Part shown: positions 25,899-38,925 of the stretch, piece after piece
Layout of the letters: each line of letters starts with the position of its first letter
How positions within the stretch are numbered: position 1 is the first letter of the stretch
Assembly (NCBI RefSeq): GCF_045679555.1
Contig: NC_092090.1
Span: 34,320,309-34,384,308, forward strand
Direction of reading: 5' to 3'
Origin: Salvelinus alpinus
Lineage: Eukaryota > Chordata > Actinopteri > Salmoniformes > Salmonidae
DNA: 64,000 bases
Made by a program: the position numbers and the translations under genes
The notes under the pieces: generated by a model
Told to the model about the DNA's origin: nothing
The model's input: the letters and a program-made list of their open reading frames with translations, nothing else
Database searches by the model: none

Positions 25899-26435
25899 AT
25901 CTCTAACCACATATTCAAGCTGATCAACAGCTGATCATGAAGGAAAATCAATCAAATACGTACATGTAATGTACAGTGGTGGTATCCAAAACCCCATCCT
26001 GTGTGTTCAGTGTCATTTGGATGTAACTACAGTAGTATGTCCTTTGGCTAATCCTGCAGTAGCTGTATGCATGACTTCTCTGAGTGCCTCAGTAAAGCTT
26101 AAATTATTCTTCACTATACTCCTGAGGTACCGCAAAGATTTTTTTCTGTCAAATGCATAACAATCCTCAACACCAATTCCCCTGGCTTTTCCAATTGTGC
26201 TAGCTTTTATAAATGCACTTATCCTACAAGAAAAAAACGCCACATATAATTCAACCATAAAACTGACCTTTCAATTCACTCCCAGAAACCCAATTATATT
26301 AAAAGTGTATTAATTATAACTTTTCTTTTATGGATTTTTAAATCCAACCCACAATCCACTCTGTTCTGACACCTGTTGTTTGCTCCAAACTGTACAAACA
26401 AGGAGCTTGTTTTGTTTTTGGGATCACTTCAATGT
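25899..26435. other. unannotated stretch
   Basis: Nothing recognised. Confidence 0.45.
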
Positions 26436-26437
26436 GA

Positions 26438-26855
26438 TTTTATCAGGTATCAAGGTAAGACCCAAGTGCAGACTGTGTGAAGTAACAATGTTTATTGTAA
26501 CAACAGGGGCAGGCAAACGACAGGTCAAGGCAGGCAGGGGTCGATAATCCAGAGTAGGAGCAAAGGTACAGGACGGCAGGCAGGCTCAGGGTCAGGGACA
26601 GGCAGTGTAGTCAGGCGGGCAGGTACAGGGTCAGGACAAGCAAGGGTCAAAAACCAGGAGGACGAGAAAAAGAGAGGCTGGGAAAAGACAGGAGCTGACA
26701 GGAAAAACGCTGGTAAGCTTGACAAACAAGACGAACTGGCAACAGACAAACAGAAAACACAGGTATAAGTACACATGGGATAATGGGGAAGATGGGCCTG
26801 GAGGGGGTGGAGACAAGCACAAGGACAGGTGAAACAGATCAGGGTGTGTCAGATC
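26438..26855 (-). repeat. LTR-like interspersed repeat, reverse orientation
   Basis: On the minus strand it begins TGACACACCCTGATCTG and ends with an AATAAACATTGTTAC stretch, CTTGGGTCTTACCTTGATAC and CTGATA. The AATAAA near the end and the start resembling the other LTRs fit an LTR or retroposon tail. The interior on the plus strand has AGGCAGGCAGG and CAGGGTCAGG patches. I recall this as a frequent salmonid repeat but cannot name its family, and no target duplication is obvious. Confidence 0.5.
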
Positions 26856-27170
26856 TATGTGGTCTTTAATAATATATAGTCTTGCAGTTTACAAACGCCT
26901 CACTCTACGGCTATTTTCACCAAAAAAGCTTTTATATAACCAAGCAGGACAAAACGTTGCCTTTTTAAGGCCCAGAGTGCCATTAACAAGATGTCCGTTT
27001 ATTTTGGCACATGAGGAGAAAAAGGCTCATCTCTCTTCATGGCCCGGGGACATTAGAAGAGCCATCTCTGATCAACATTGGGACATCAAGTTGGGAGTAG
27101 GGCAGCTGCCCAGTTTATTTCAATAAACTGTAGACACACACATAGAAGTTTGCCCTTGTTACAAGACTCA
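26856..27170. other. unannotated stretch
   Basis: Nothing recognised in about 315 bp. Confidence 0.4.
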
Positions 27171-27172
27171 TA

Positions 27173-28737
27173 CAGATAATATATTTCTTAGGTTTCTGCA
27201 CATTTGTCACACTTAAATGTTTCAGATCATCAAACAAATGTCAATATTACACAAAGATAACCCAAGTAAACACAAAATGCAGTTTTTAAGTGATGATTTT
27301 ATGTATTAAGGGAAAAAAACTATCAGTAATTGCCCCCCCCCCCCTTGGTAAATCATGAATTTACTGTGGTTAATCACATTTTTTGGAAAGCTGAGTTCAA
27401 TTTCACTAGCCACACCCAGGCCTGATTACTGCCAGACCTGTTGAATCAAGAAATCACTTAAATAGAACCTGTCTGACAAGGTGAAGTAGGCCAAAAGATC
27501 TCAAAAAGCAAGACATTATCCCGCGATCCAAAGAAATTCAGGAACAGATGAGAAACAAAGTAATTGACATCTATCAGTCTGGAAAGAGTTACAAAGCCAT
27601 GTCTAAAGCTTTGAGACTCCAGCGAACCACGGTGAGAGCCATTATCCACAAATGGAGAAAATTTGGAACAGTGGTGAACCTTCCCAGGAGTGGCCGGCCT
27701 ACCAAAATTACCCCAAGAGCGCAGCGACGACTCATCCAAGAGGTCACAAAAGAACCCACAACAACATCTAAAGAACTGCAGGCCTCACTTGCCTCAGTTA
27801 AGGTCAGTGTTCATGACTCAACCATAAGAAAGAGACTGGGCAAAAATGGCATCCATGGCAGAGTTCAAAGGTGAAAACCACTGCTGACCAAAAAGAACAT
27901 AAAGGCTTGTCTCACTTTTGGCAAAAAACATCTTGATGATCCCCAAGACTTTTGGGAAAATATTCTATGGACTGACGAGACAAAAGTTGAACTTTTTGGA
28001 AGGTGTGCGTCCCGTTACATCTGGTGTAAAAGTAACACAGCATTTCAGAAAAAGAGCATCATACCAACAGTCAAATATGGTGGTGGTAGTGTGATGGTCT
28101 GGGACTGCTTTGCTGCTTCAGGACCTGGACGACTTGCTGTGATTGATGGAACCATGAATTCTGCTCTCTACCAAAAAATCCTGAAGGAGAATGTCCGGCC
28201 ATCAGTTCGTGACCTCAAGCTGAAGCGCACTTGGGTTCTGCAGCAGGACAATGATCCAAAACACACCAGCAAGTCCACCTCTGAATGGCTTAAAAAACCC
28301 AAAATGAAGGTATTGGAGTGGCCTAGTCAAAGTCTGGACTTGAATCCAATTGCTGTGGCCTTAAAAAGGCGGTTTATGCTCGAAAACCCTCCAATGTGGC
28401 TGAATTAAAACAATTCTGCAAAGAAGAGTGGCCCAAAATTCCTCCACAGCAATGTGAAAGACTCATTGCCAGTTATCGCAAACGCTTGATTGCAGTTGTT
28501 GCTGCTGAGGGTGGCACAACCAGTTATTAGGTTTAGGAGGCAATTACTTTTTCAAGGTTCGGATAGCTTTTTTTCCCTTAATAAATAAAACCAACACTTA
28601 AAAACTGCATTTTGTGTTTACTTGGGTTATCTTTGTGTAATATTTAAATTTGTTTGATGATCTGAAACATTTAAGTGTGACAAATGTGCAAAAAAATAAG
28701 AAATCAGGAAGGGGGCGAATATTTTTTCAGAGCACTG
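27173..28737 (+). mobile_element. Tc1-like transposon, nearly full length
   Basis: TA dinucleotides flank both ends (27171-27172 and 28738-28739). Inverted repeats of about 200 bp are visible: GTCACACTTAAATGTTTCAG and AACCCAAGTAAACACAAAAT on the left recur in reverse complement at about 28612-28680. The left outermost end is decayed relative to the right (CAGAGCACTG). It encloses a transposase pseudogene. A C13 run lies at about 27332-27344. Confidence 0.85.
27518..28530 (+). pseudogene. Tc1-family transposase pseudogene
   Basis: The product would be a DD34E Tc1/mariner transposase acting in the nucleus to cut and paste its element. The N-terminal paired-type helix-turn-helix region (KVIDIYQSGKSYKAMSKAL) and a GRP motif (SGRPTKITPRAQ) are readable at 27560-27730. 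The first catalytic aspartate (WTDETKVELFG) lies near 27970 and the second (QQDNDPKHTS) near 28245. Three lesions are visible: the likely start is ATC at 27518-27520 rather than ATG, a frameshift and stop fall near 27868-27874, and small deletions after LNPI at about 28345-28358 remove the residues that would hold the third catalytic acid. The C-terminus ends at TTATTAG, 28524-28530. Confidence 0.85.
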
Positions 28738-28739
28738 TA

Positions 28740-29452
<713 letters not shown>

Positions 29453-29739
29453 ATTACAGTTACAAACAGCCATACTTCACCTGAAATGGATGCCCAGGAG
29501 TAAAAAAAAAAAAAAAGTACCATAAACTGAACATGAACTGAGAATAGCTCCAACCTTGATAAATGCAAAGCACATACAGTATAAAGTCAGTGTTATATAA
29601 TATATGGGCCCTCCCTGGGATTATTAGACATAAGGAAAACTGATTTTACACTGGGTGTCAGCAAGATTCCTTCTAGCCAAATCTCTCACTGCAGAAAAAC
29701 CCTCAGCATCATCACTAGCTGTAATATACAGAGAACACA

Positions 29740-29935
29740 GGAGGGGAGAGGAGAGGAGAGGAGAGGAGAGGAGAGGAGAGGAGAGGAGAGGAGAGGAGAG
29801 GAGAGGAGAGGAGAGGAGAGGAGAGGAGAGGTAGAGGAGAGGAGATGTAGAGGAGAGGAGATGTAGAGGAGAGGAGATGTAGAGGAGAGGAGATGTAGAG
29901 GAGAGGAGATGTAGAGGAGAGAAGATGTAGAGCCT
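29740..29935. repeat. (GGAGA)n array followed by 16-bp repeats
   Basis: A pentanucleotide GAGAG/GGAGA array runs from 29744 to about 29830 and passes into about six copies of a 16-bp unit GTAGAGGAGAGGAGAT to about 29930. The second block probably grew from the first by point change and unequal exchange. Confidence 0.9.
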
Positions 29936-30708
29936 GCCTGGGAGTCCACTGTTAGTTTAGGAAACTGGCGACAATCAAATATGCACCAAATGTAAAGGTT
30001 TTCCTATAAACTGCATGATCTAGTTTCGGATGTCCCAGTAACGTAATGCTGCACTTAAATCATTTCCAAATGGTGAGCATCTCTGTGCTGTGTGGGAGAA
30101 TACCAATGGCTTCCAGTCACAATGAGAGGGATTCACAAAATGAAAAAATAGACATTCACAAAATAGACATTCCCATTCTCTTCTTCTCACTTGTGTAATC
30201 CATAACGAGGGGAGCCAGGGAAGTGAAATGTTCACCAACAACCCTCAGCCTGCTTAACTTACATAACTATCAAAGGAAATGACTAAATGAAGACATCCAT
30301 AGTAACAATGGGTACAATAGTCTATAAGGAGCAGGTACAGTGGCCATCTCTAAAGAGGATACGTGGGAGAGAAAAGGACAAGGTAAGGGACAAGGGTTAG
30401 TTGAGGTGGTGAGGTAATCTGTCTCATCAGTCAGCCTTTAGAGCCAACTCCATCCACGCTTCCCCCTTCGACCCTTCATAACCATCAGAGGTGAAACAGG
30501 CTCTATCCCCAGAATCTCCAGAAGTGACATTCACCAGGCATACTAGTAACAAACGGCCCCAATCTTCTCCACCATATCATAGTCCTAGTAATTCTGGAAG
30601 CATTACTGTCTATTTTCACACATTTAGATATTTTACAGTGGAACACTGAGGTGCAGCAGAATACTAAGGTTGATAATCTGTTGATAAAAACAAACAGATT
30701 CTAATATA
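29936..30708. other. unannotated stretch
   Basis: No gene or repeat family recognised. Confidence 0.4.
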
Positions 30709-31617
<909 letters not shown>

Positions 31618-31696
<79 letters not shown>

Positions 31697-31712
31697 GAAG
31701 GGGGGGGGGGGG
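31618..31712. repeat. (TG)n microsatellite with G run
   Basis: About 75 bp of TG followed by GGGGAAGG and a run of about 12 G to 31712. Confidence 0.9.
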
Positions 31713-32536
31713 TGATCAGCTTAAATATTGCAGATATGTGGCTTCTGTCAATGTAATTATCGGCATCATTTCCAATTCCCCATATATTTTTGGGTAAATA
31801 TCATGTATATATATTTATTTTATACATTTCCTTTCCTTCTATATTATTTTTCTAACCCTACCAGCTCACCCATAATTGGAGTAAACTAATGGACAACAAC
31901 ACTTAGGCTTCTACTTCCAGCTTATACATACTATATACATTTTATGGACAGAGTATATTATACATTAGTTATCTTGTTTTTTTTGTGTTATTTTTAGTCC
32001 CACCCTTCAGCTCCCATAAACCCTTTCTCGGCTTAATAATTTAGCCTATGGATCAAGGCTCCAGCTCGTATGTATATTCATCTTTTGACTGGGAACATTT
32101 CTCCACACCTCTGCTGTAATCCCTCCCTTCGCTGTCTCAACACACCTTCCACTTCAAACCCAGTGCATATCTGAGTAAAGTAATGACTCCTCTTGAGGAA
32201 TTAAAAAGGCATCATTAGCCAGCACCTGAAGGCCACATCTGATGTGCTGCTAGAAGAATGTTCTAGCTGACGCTGAGAGGGGGGAGAAAATCCATCCACA
32301 TTAGTTTTAACTGTGGCAACACTATTTGTTGAATTGAACTGTGGTACCCCTGTCTGTCACTTAAATAGCAATCCATCACCCAATCAATCCATGCATGTTA
32401 CCGAATTTCATGTTGAATTTCATGTTGTATAATTGAACAGTTCAAACACCTGTTATTAGGGGCTTTCCTTTTGTTGTTGTAAGTGCCGTTTTTAATGTCG
32501 CACACTTCCTTCTCCTTCTGCGTTCTCCCTCATAAA
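31713..32536. other. unannotated stretch
   Basis: AT-rich, no gene recognised. Confidence 0.4.
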
Positions 32537-33130
32537 TGTATACATCTGGTGTATACATCTGGCCCTTCTTTGGACACTGTGCTAACAAACCTCCAAACGA
32601 GCCTCAACGCCATACAACACTCCTTCCGTGGCCTCCAAGTGCTTTTAAATGCTAGTAAAACTAAGTGCATGCTCTTCAACCGATTGCTGCCCGCACCCTC
32701 ACGCCCAACTAGCATCACTACTCTGGACGGTTCTGACCTAGAATATGTGGACAACTACAAATACCTAGGTGTCTGGTTAGACTGTAAACTCTCCTTCCAG
32801 ACTCATATTAAGCATCTCCAATCCAAAATTAAATCTATAATCGGCTTCCTATTTCGCAACAAAGCCTCCTTCACTCATACTGCCAAACATACCCTCGTAA
32901 AACTGACTATCCTACCGATCCTTGACTTCGGCGATGTCATTTACAAAATAGCCCCCAACACTCTACTCAGCAAACTGGATGTAGTCTATCACAGTGCCAT
33001 CCGTTTTGTCATTAAAGCCCCATATACTACCCACCACTGCGACCTGTATGCTCTCGTTGGCTGGCCCTCACTACATATCCGTCGCCAAACCCACTGGCTC
33101 CAGGTCATCTATACGTCTTTGCTAGGTTAA
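32537..33130 (+). mobile_element. LINE (L2/RSg-1-like) RT C-terminal part, left half
   Basis: The open stretch 32549-33129 encodes the region just after the catalytic YADD motif of a non-LTR reverse transcriptase: YTSGPSLDTVLTNL, a thumb-like NYKYLGVWLDCKLSF segment near 32750-32805, then LTILPILDFGDVIYK near 32910-32945. The upstream RT and endonuclease are absent, so the copy is 5'-truncated, as is usual for LINEs. At TTAA 33127-33130 it is interrupted by a piggyBac-like element and resumes at 34937. Confidence 0.85.
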
Positions 33131-34936
33131 CTTTTACTGCCTCAGAAACCCGGATCCGGGAGCACCCCCCACCCCCCCCCCACCCACTGACTAGCATAGC
33201 TAGCATAGCGTCACAAGTAAATTGTAGCATCTAAATATCATTAAATCACAAGTTCAAGACACCAGATGAAAGATACACTTCTTGTGAATCTAGCCACCAT
33301 TTCTGATTTTTAAAATGTTTTACAGGGAAGACACAATATGTAAATCTATTAGCTAACCACGTTAGCAAAAGACACCATTTTTCTTTGTCCACCATTTTTT
33401 CTTTCCACCAGTAGCTATCACCAATTCGGCCAAATAAAGATATTGATAGCCACTAACCAAGAAAAAACCTGATAACATATTTATTGTATAGGATAGGTTT
33501 TGTTAGAAAAATGTGCATATTTCAGGTAGAAATCATAGTTTACAATTGCACCCACCATCACAACTCGACTAGAATAAATACAGAGAGCAACGTGTATTAC
33601 CAATTTACTCATCATAAAACATTTCATAAAAATAGACAAAGCATAGCAATGGAAAGACACAGATCTTGTGAATTCAGACAATATTTCAGATTTTCTAAGC
33701 GTTTTACAGCGAAAACACAATAAATCGTTATATTAGCATACCACATGTGCAAACGTTACCCCAGCATGAATTCAAGGCAACGGGAGCGATAACGTTATCA
33801 TCACCAAAATATATTAATTTTTTCACTAACCTTCTCAGAATTCTTCCGATGACACTCCTGTAACATCATATTACAACATACATATAGAGTTTGTTCAAAA
33901 ATGTGCATATTTAGCCACAAAAAAACGTGGTTATACAATGAGAATAGTAGAAAAACTGGCCTGAAAATGTCGGGCGCCATCTTTGAGAGTGATCTAGTCT
34001 AATCGATAACTAATCATAAACTTGACAAAAAAATACAGGGTTGACAGGAATCGAAAGACAAATTAGTTCTTAATGCAATCGCTGACTTACATTTCTAAAA
34101 TTATCCTTACTGTGCAATACCGGGTCCGCCAAAGCGAAGCTACACAAAACAAAATGGCGATATATGCGTTTCAAATTTTTCAACAGAACAGCGATTTATC
34201 ATCATAAATAGTTCTTACTATGAGCTGTTCTTCCATCAGAATCTTGGGCAATGTATCCTTTCTCCGGTCTAATCGTCTTTTGGTCGAAAGATGTCCTCTT
34301 GTCCCGTCGAAATGGCCACTAACGTTCGGTATGTACAGGAAACGTGCCCAGCTCATGGAAGGGCGTCACAAATAAATGCCTCAAAATCGCACTAAACGGA
34401 TATAAATTGCTATAAAACGGTTTAAATTAACTACCTTATGATGTTTTTAACACCTATAACAAGTAAAAACATGACCGGCGATATATTACTGGCTAAACCA
34501 AGGCTTGGAAAGAGGTCGGTCCAACGTCCATCGTGCGTCGAGCGCAGGGTCCAAAAGAAAGCTACTTCCGGTCTTTGGTGTTTTATACAGGCCCTGATTG
34601 CGCAATCGACTCCATTCAAATTGTCACCACTTACTGACATCTAGAGGAAGGTGTAGGCAGTGTTTGTATCCTCATAGCATTCACAGGGACATTAAAACTG
34701 ACCTGGGACCAGAGGCCAAGATTTCTGAAATCTCACTCCCTGTCAGGAAAAGTGCTGTAGATAGAGTTCTGTTCCACTCAGAGACATAATTCCAACGGTT
34801 ATAGAAACTAGAGTGTTTTCTATCCAATAATAACAATAATATGCATATTGTACGAGCAAGAATTGAGTACTAGGCAGTTTAATTTGGCAAAGTCAACAAA
34901 AAAAAAGTGCTAACAGCTCCCCCTATTGACAAAAGG
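33131..34936. mobile_element. piggyBac-like non-autonomous element inside a LINE
   Basis: 1.8 kb bounded by TTAA at 33127-33130 and 34937-34940. The left end begins CTTTTACTGCC and the right end is GACAAAAGG, i.e. CCTTTTGTC inverted. Removing it with one TTAA restores continuity of the LINE homology. No transposase is encoded. Near its right end CTAGAGTGTTTTCTATCCAA and ATATGCATATTG match in reverse complement the left subterminal part of the element at 17257. Inside, a block at about 33265-33370 recurs with changes at about 33655-33755. A C-rich run lies at 33165-33182. Confidence 0.8.
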
Positions 34937-35556
34937 TTAAGCCCCGCCTTATCTCAGTTCACTGGTCACCATAGCAACACCCACCCGTAACACGCGCTCC
35001 AGCAGGTATATTTCACGGATCATCCCCAAAGCCAACCCTTCCTTTGGCCGCCTCTCCTTCCAGTTCTCTGCTGTCAATAACTGGAACGAATTGCAAAAAT
35101 CTCTGAAGCTGGAGTCTTATATCTTCCTCTCTAACTTTAAGCATCAGCTGTCAGAGCAGCTTACCGATCACTGTACCTGTACACAGCCAATCTGTAAATA
35201 GCACACCCAACTACCTCATCCCCATATTATTACTCACCCTCTTGCTCTTTTGCACCCCAGTATCTCTACTTGCACATCCTCATCTGCACATCTATCGCTC
35301 CAGTATTAATGCTAAGTTGTAATTATTTAGCATCTATGGCCTATTTATTGCCTACCTCCCTACTCTTCTACATTTGCACACACTGTACATAGATTTTTCA
35401 TTTTTTCCCCCTATTGTGTTATTGACTGTACGTTTGTTAATGTGTTGTTGTTTTTGTCGCACTGCTTTGCCTTGGCCAGCTCGCAGTTGTAAATGAGAAC
35501 TTGTTCTCAACTGGCCTACCTGGTTAAATAAAGGTGAAATTTAAAAAAAACTTACC
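34937..35556 (+). mobile_element. LINE (L2/RSg-1-like) 3' half with tail
   Basis: Continues the interrupted LINE: a C-terminal stretch reads FGRLSFQFSAVNNWNELQKS near 35044-35100 and stops at TGTAAATAG about 35193-35201, followed by a 3'UTR. The element ends with GAGAACTTGTTCTCAACTGG, CCTACCTGGTTAAATAAAGG and an A-rich run at about 35545-35556. This GTTAAATAAAGGT tail is the type shared with the salmonid HpaI SINE family, consistent with SINEs borrowing a LINE 3' end. Confidence 0.85.
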
Positions 35557-36097
35557 TCATCCTTTTCTACTGTTCCCATGTGGAAGAGGTAGGTTAATGA
35601 AATATTGTTCCATGAAATCATGTTAAAACACTTAGAATGAGTTTATATGGTCACTGACAGTGTTTTATAATGGTCTCCCACCAATATATTGTATTTCAGT
35701 CATTTATTAACTTTTTATCTGTTGATTTGTGAATGCTGTACATGCTAGCTAGCTTCTGCACTTTCTGATGTAGGCTACATGTTGTCATTGGGCTAGCATG
35801 ACTATTCATGTCCCCTTACTTTGTTAATTTGTACTTTGCAGAGGAGTTTGGCATGTTAGGGCAGCACAGTATTTGTTCATGGAGGTTATTTATGTTGATT
35901 ATCAGGTGTGCCATATGTTGATGATATTTTACTGTTAGTTTGCAAGAACACATCATGTACTGTACCTAACGGCTGTTAATTATGAAAGTTGGCTAGCCAA
36001 GGCCCATAGGCTATACTGTACATTAGCTACATTTTATACTGTACACAGTATTTGTTCATGGACGCTTTACCTGTCATTAGAGAATAAAAGATCAACA
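35557..36097. other. unannotated stretch
   Basis: Nothing recognised; this is the left flank of the 36.1-kb retrotransposon. Confidence 0.4.
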
Positions 36098-36102
36098 CCA
36101 AC

Positions 36103-36579
36103 TGTCACGATCGTGTTGACGTGAAAGAGAGGACCAAGGCGCAACATGACTTGAATACATCTTCTTTAATTATAACGACGAAGAATGAACACGTAACACT
36201 TAACACACTAACCAAACAACAAACGATCGTGAAACCTAAAACGCAAGTGCACACACAAACTACTTACGTCGACATATACATATACAATGACCCACAAACA
36301 GCTAAAGCCTATGGCAGCCTTAAATATGGTTCCCAATTAGAGACAACAGAAACCAGCTGTCTCTAATTGAGAACCCATTCAGGCCACCATAGACTTTCCT
36401 AGAAAACTACACACACCCATAGACACAGCTAGATACATACACTCAACACAAACCCATACACTACAACCAACACCCCGCTCTACCATATAATACCCCAAAA
36501 TACACACATAACCCATGTCACACCCTGACCTAACTAAAATAATAAATAAAACAAATAATACTAAGGCCAGGGCGTGACA
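36103..36579 (-). repeat. left LTR (3' LTR of the element)
   Basis: 477 bp, TGTCACG...GTGACA ends. On the transcript strand the hairpin arms are 36578-36565 with 36530-36517, and 36377-36358 with 36345-36326, followed by a TATA-like ATATTTAAG. A possible ATTAAA polyadenylation signal lies near 36168. It carries ATCG at about 36225-36232 that the other LTR lacks. Confidence 0.9.
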
Positions 36580-38923
36580 TAACCCCCCCCTTAAGGTGCG
36601 AACCAGCACATAGTCTAGGGGAGGGTCTGGGTGGGCTTCCTTCCACGGCGGCGGCTCCGGCACTGGTCGTGGTCCCCACCCCACCATAGTCATAAGGGGC
36701 AGCACCGGGATAAGGGGCAGCACCGGGATAAGGGGCAGCACCGGGATAAGGGGCAGCACCGGGATAAGGGGCAGGTCCTGGCTGAGGGGCAGGTCCTGGC
36801 TGAGGGGCAGGTCCTGGCTGAGGGACTCTGGCAGGTCCTGGCTGAGGGACTCTGGCAGGTCCTGGCTGAGGGACTCTGGCAGGTCCTGGCTGAGGGACTC
36901 TGGCAGGTCCTGGCTGAGGGACTCTGGCAGGTCCTGGCTGAGGGACTCTGGCAGGTCCTGGCTGAGGGACTCTGGCAGGTCCTGGCTGAGGGACTCTGGC
37001 AGGTCCTGGCTGAGGGACTCTGGCAGGTCCTGGCTGAGGGACTCTGGCAGGTCCTGGCTGAGGGACTCTGGCAGGTCCTGGCTGGACGGCTCTGGCAGGT
37101 CCTGGCTGGACGGCTCTGGCAGGTCCTGGCTGGACGGCTCTGGCAGGTCCTGGCTGGACGGCTCTGGCAGGTCCTGGCTGGACGGCTCTGGCAGGTCCTG
37201 GCTGGACGGCTCTGGCTGGTCCTGGCTGGACGGCTCTGGCTGGTCCTGGCTGGACGGCTCTGGCTGATCCGGTCTGGCGGAAGGCTCTGGCTGATCCGGT
37301 CTGGCGGAAGGCTCTGGCTGATCCGGTCTGGCGGAAGGCTCTGGCTGATCCGGTCTGGCGGAAGGCTCTGGCTGATCCGGTCTGGCGGAAGGCTCTGGCT
37401 GATCCGGTCTGGCGGAAGGCTCTGGCTGATCCGGTCTGGCGGAAGGCTCTGGCTGATCCGGTCTGGCGGAAGGCTCTGGCAGATCCGGTCTGGCGGAAGG
37501 CTCTGGCTGATCCGGTCTGGCGGAAGGCTCTGGCTGATCCGGTCTGGCGGAAGGCTCTGGCTGATCCGGTCTGGCGGAAGGCTCTGGCTGATCCGGTCTG
37601 GCGGAAGGCTCTGGCTGATCCGGTCTGGCGGAAGGCTCTGGCTGACCCGGTCTGGCGGAAGGCTCTGGCTGACCCGGTCTGGCGGAAGGCTCTGGCTGAT
37701 CCGGTCTGGCGGAAGGCTCTGGCTGATCCGGTCTGGCGGAAGGCTCTGTAGGCTCTTGGCAGACGGGCGGCTTTGCAGGCTCATGGCAGACGGGCAGCTT
37801 TGCAGGCTCATGGCAGACGGGCAGTTCAGGCGCCGTTGGGCAGACGGGCAGTTCAGGCGCCGCTGGGCAGACGGGCAGTTCAGGCGCCGCTGGGCAGACG
37901 GGCAGTTCAGGCGCCGCTGGGCTGACGGGCAGTTCAGGCGCCGCTGGGCAGACGGGCTCAGACAGCGCTGGGCAGACAGATGGCTCCGACGGCGCTGGGC
38001 AGACAGATGGCTCCGACGGCGCTGGGCAGACAGATGGCTCCGACGGCGCTGGGCAGACAGGCAGTGCAGAAGGCGTTGGGCAGACGGCCGACTCTGCCCT
38101 GCTGAGGCGCACAGTAGGCCTGGTGCGTGGTATAGGCACTGGCTGCGCTGGAGAGGAGGAAAGCTCTGACAGCGCTGGACAGGTGGGAGCAGCTGGAGAG
38201 AGAACCCGGAGAGACAGCCTGGTGCGGGGGGCTGCCACCGGTGGACTGGTACTTGGAGGTGGCACCGGGTATACCGGACCGTGAAGGAGGACACGTGCTC
38301 TTGAGCACCGAGCCTGCCCAACCTTACCAGGTTGAATGGTGCCCGTAGCCCTGCCAGTGCGGCGAGGTGGAATAGCCCGCACTGGGCTATGCTGGCGAAC
38401 CGGGGACACCATTCGTAAGGCTGGTGCCATGTATGCCGGCCCGAGGAGACGTACTGGAGACCAGATACGTTGGGCCGGCTTCATGACATCTGGCTCGATG
38501 CCCAACCTAGCCCTCCCAGTGCGGCAAGGTGGAATAGCCCGCACTGGGCTAAGCACGCGTACTGGGGACACCGTGCGCTTTACCGCATAACACGGTGTCT
38601 GACCAGTACGACGCTCTCTCACTCCACGGTAAGCACGGGGAGTTGGCTCAGGTATCCTACCCGGCTTTGCCACACTCCTCGTGTGCCCCCCCCCCAAGAA
38701 ATTTTTGGGTCTGACTCTCGGGCTCCCAACCGCGTCGCCGCGCTGCCTCCTCATACCAGCGCCTCTCTGCCTTCGCTGCCTCCAGCTCCGCCTTGGGACG
38801 GCGATATTCCCCTGGCTGAGCCCAGGGTCCTTTACCGTCCAGGATCTCCTCCCAAGTCCATTTCTCCTTGCGCTGCTCCTGTTGCCGCTGGTCATGTTGC
38901 TTGGTCGTAGATTGGTGGGTCAT
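36379..38923 (-). CDS. long repetitive Gag-like reading frame of the LTR element
   Basis: An ATG at 38923-38921, two bases inside the 5' LTR boundary, opens a frame with a charged N-terminus ([32 protein letters not shown]). It reaches a G10 tract (plus strand C10, 38686-38695), after which it soon stops at 38657. A second frame is open across the tract and continues for more than 700 codons to 36379, ending inside the 3' LTR. That part is basic near its start, then Pro/Ser-rich with in-frame arrays: 27-bp units (ARPDQPEPS type, about 18), 24-bp units (SQDLPEPS and SQDLPESL types) and 18-bp units (IPVLPL type). No zinc knuckle, protease or RT motif is visible. Gag-like role is inferred from position only. 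The frame break could be slippage, an indel or an assembly error. Confidence 0.5.
36700..38070. repeat. cluster of in-frame coding minisatellites
   Basis: On the plus strand: 18-bp units (GATAAGGGGCAGCACCGG) about 36706-36775; 18-bp units (GCTGAGGGGCAGGTCCTG) to about 36825; 24-bp units with GCTGAGGGACTCTGGCAGG to about 37080; 24-bp units with GCTGGACGGCTCTGG to about 37260; 27-bp units with GCTGATCCGGTCTGGCGG to about 37745; then 27-bp units with GGGCAGTTCAGGCGCCG and GACAGATGGCTCCGACGG to about 38060. Every period is divisible by three. Confidence 0.9.
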
Positions 38924-38925
38924 TC

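Noticed and set aside
36631..38321. 512- and 543-codon frames over the 36-38 kb repeats
   Set aside because: They are shadows of the same 18/24/27-bp arrays, which stay open in other frames; the chosen frame fits the element's orientation and LTR boundaries better.
36379..38895. Host mucin- or proline-rich protein gene
   Set aside because: It lies exactly between two LTRs with a target duplication and a polypurine tract, so it belongs to the retrotransposon.
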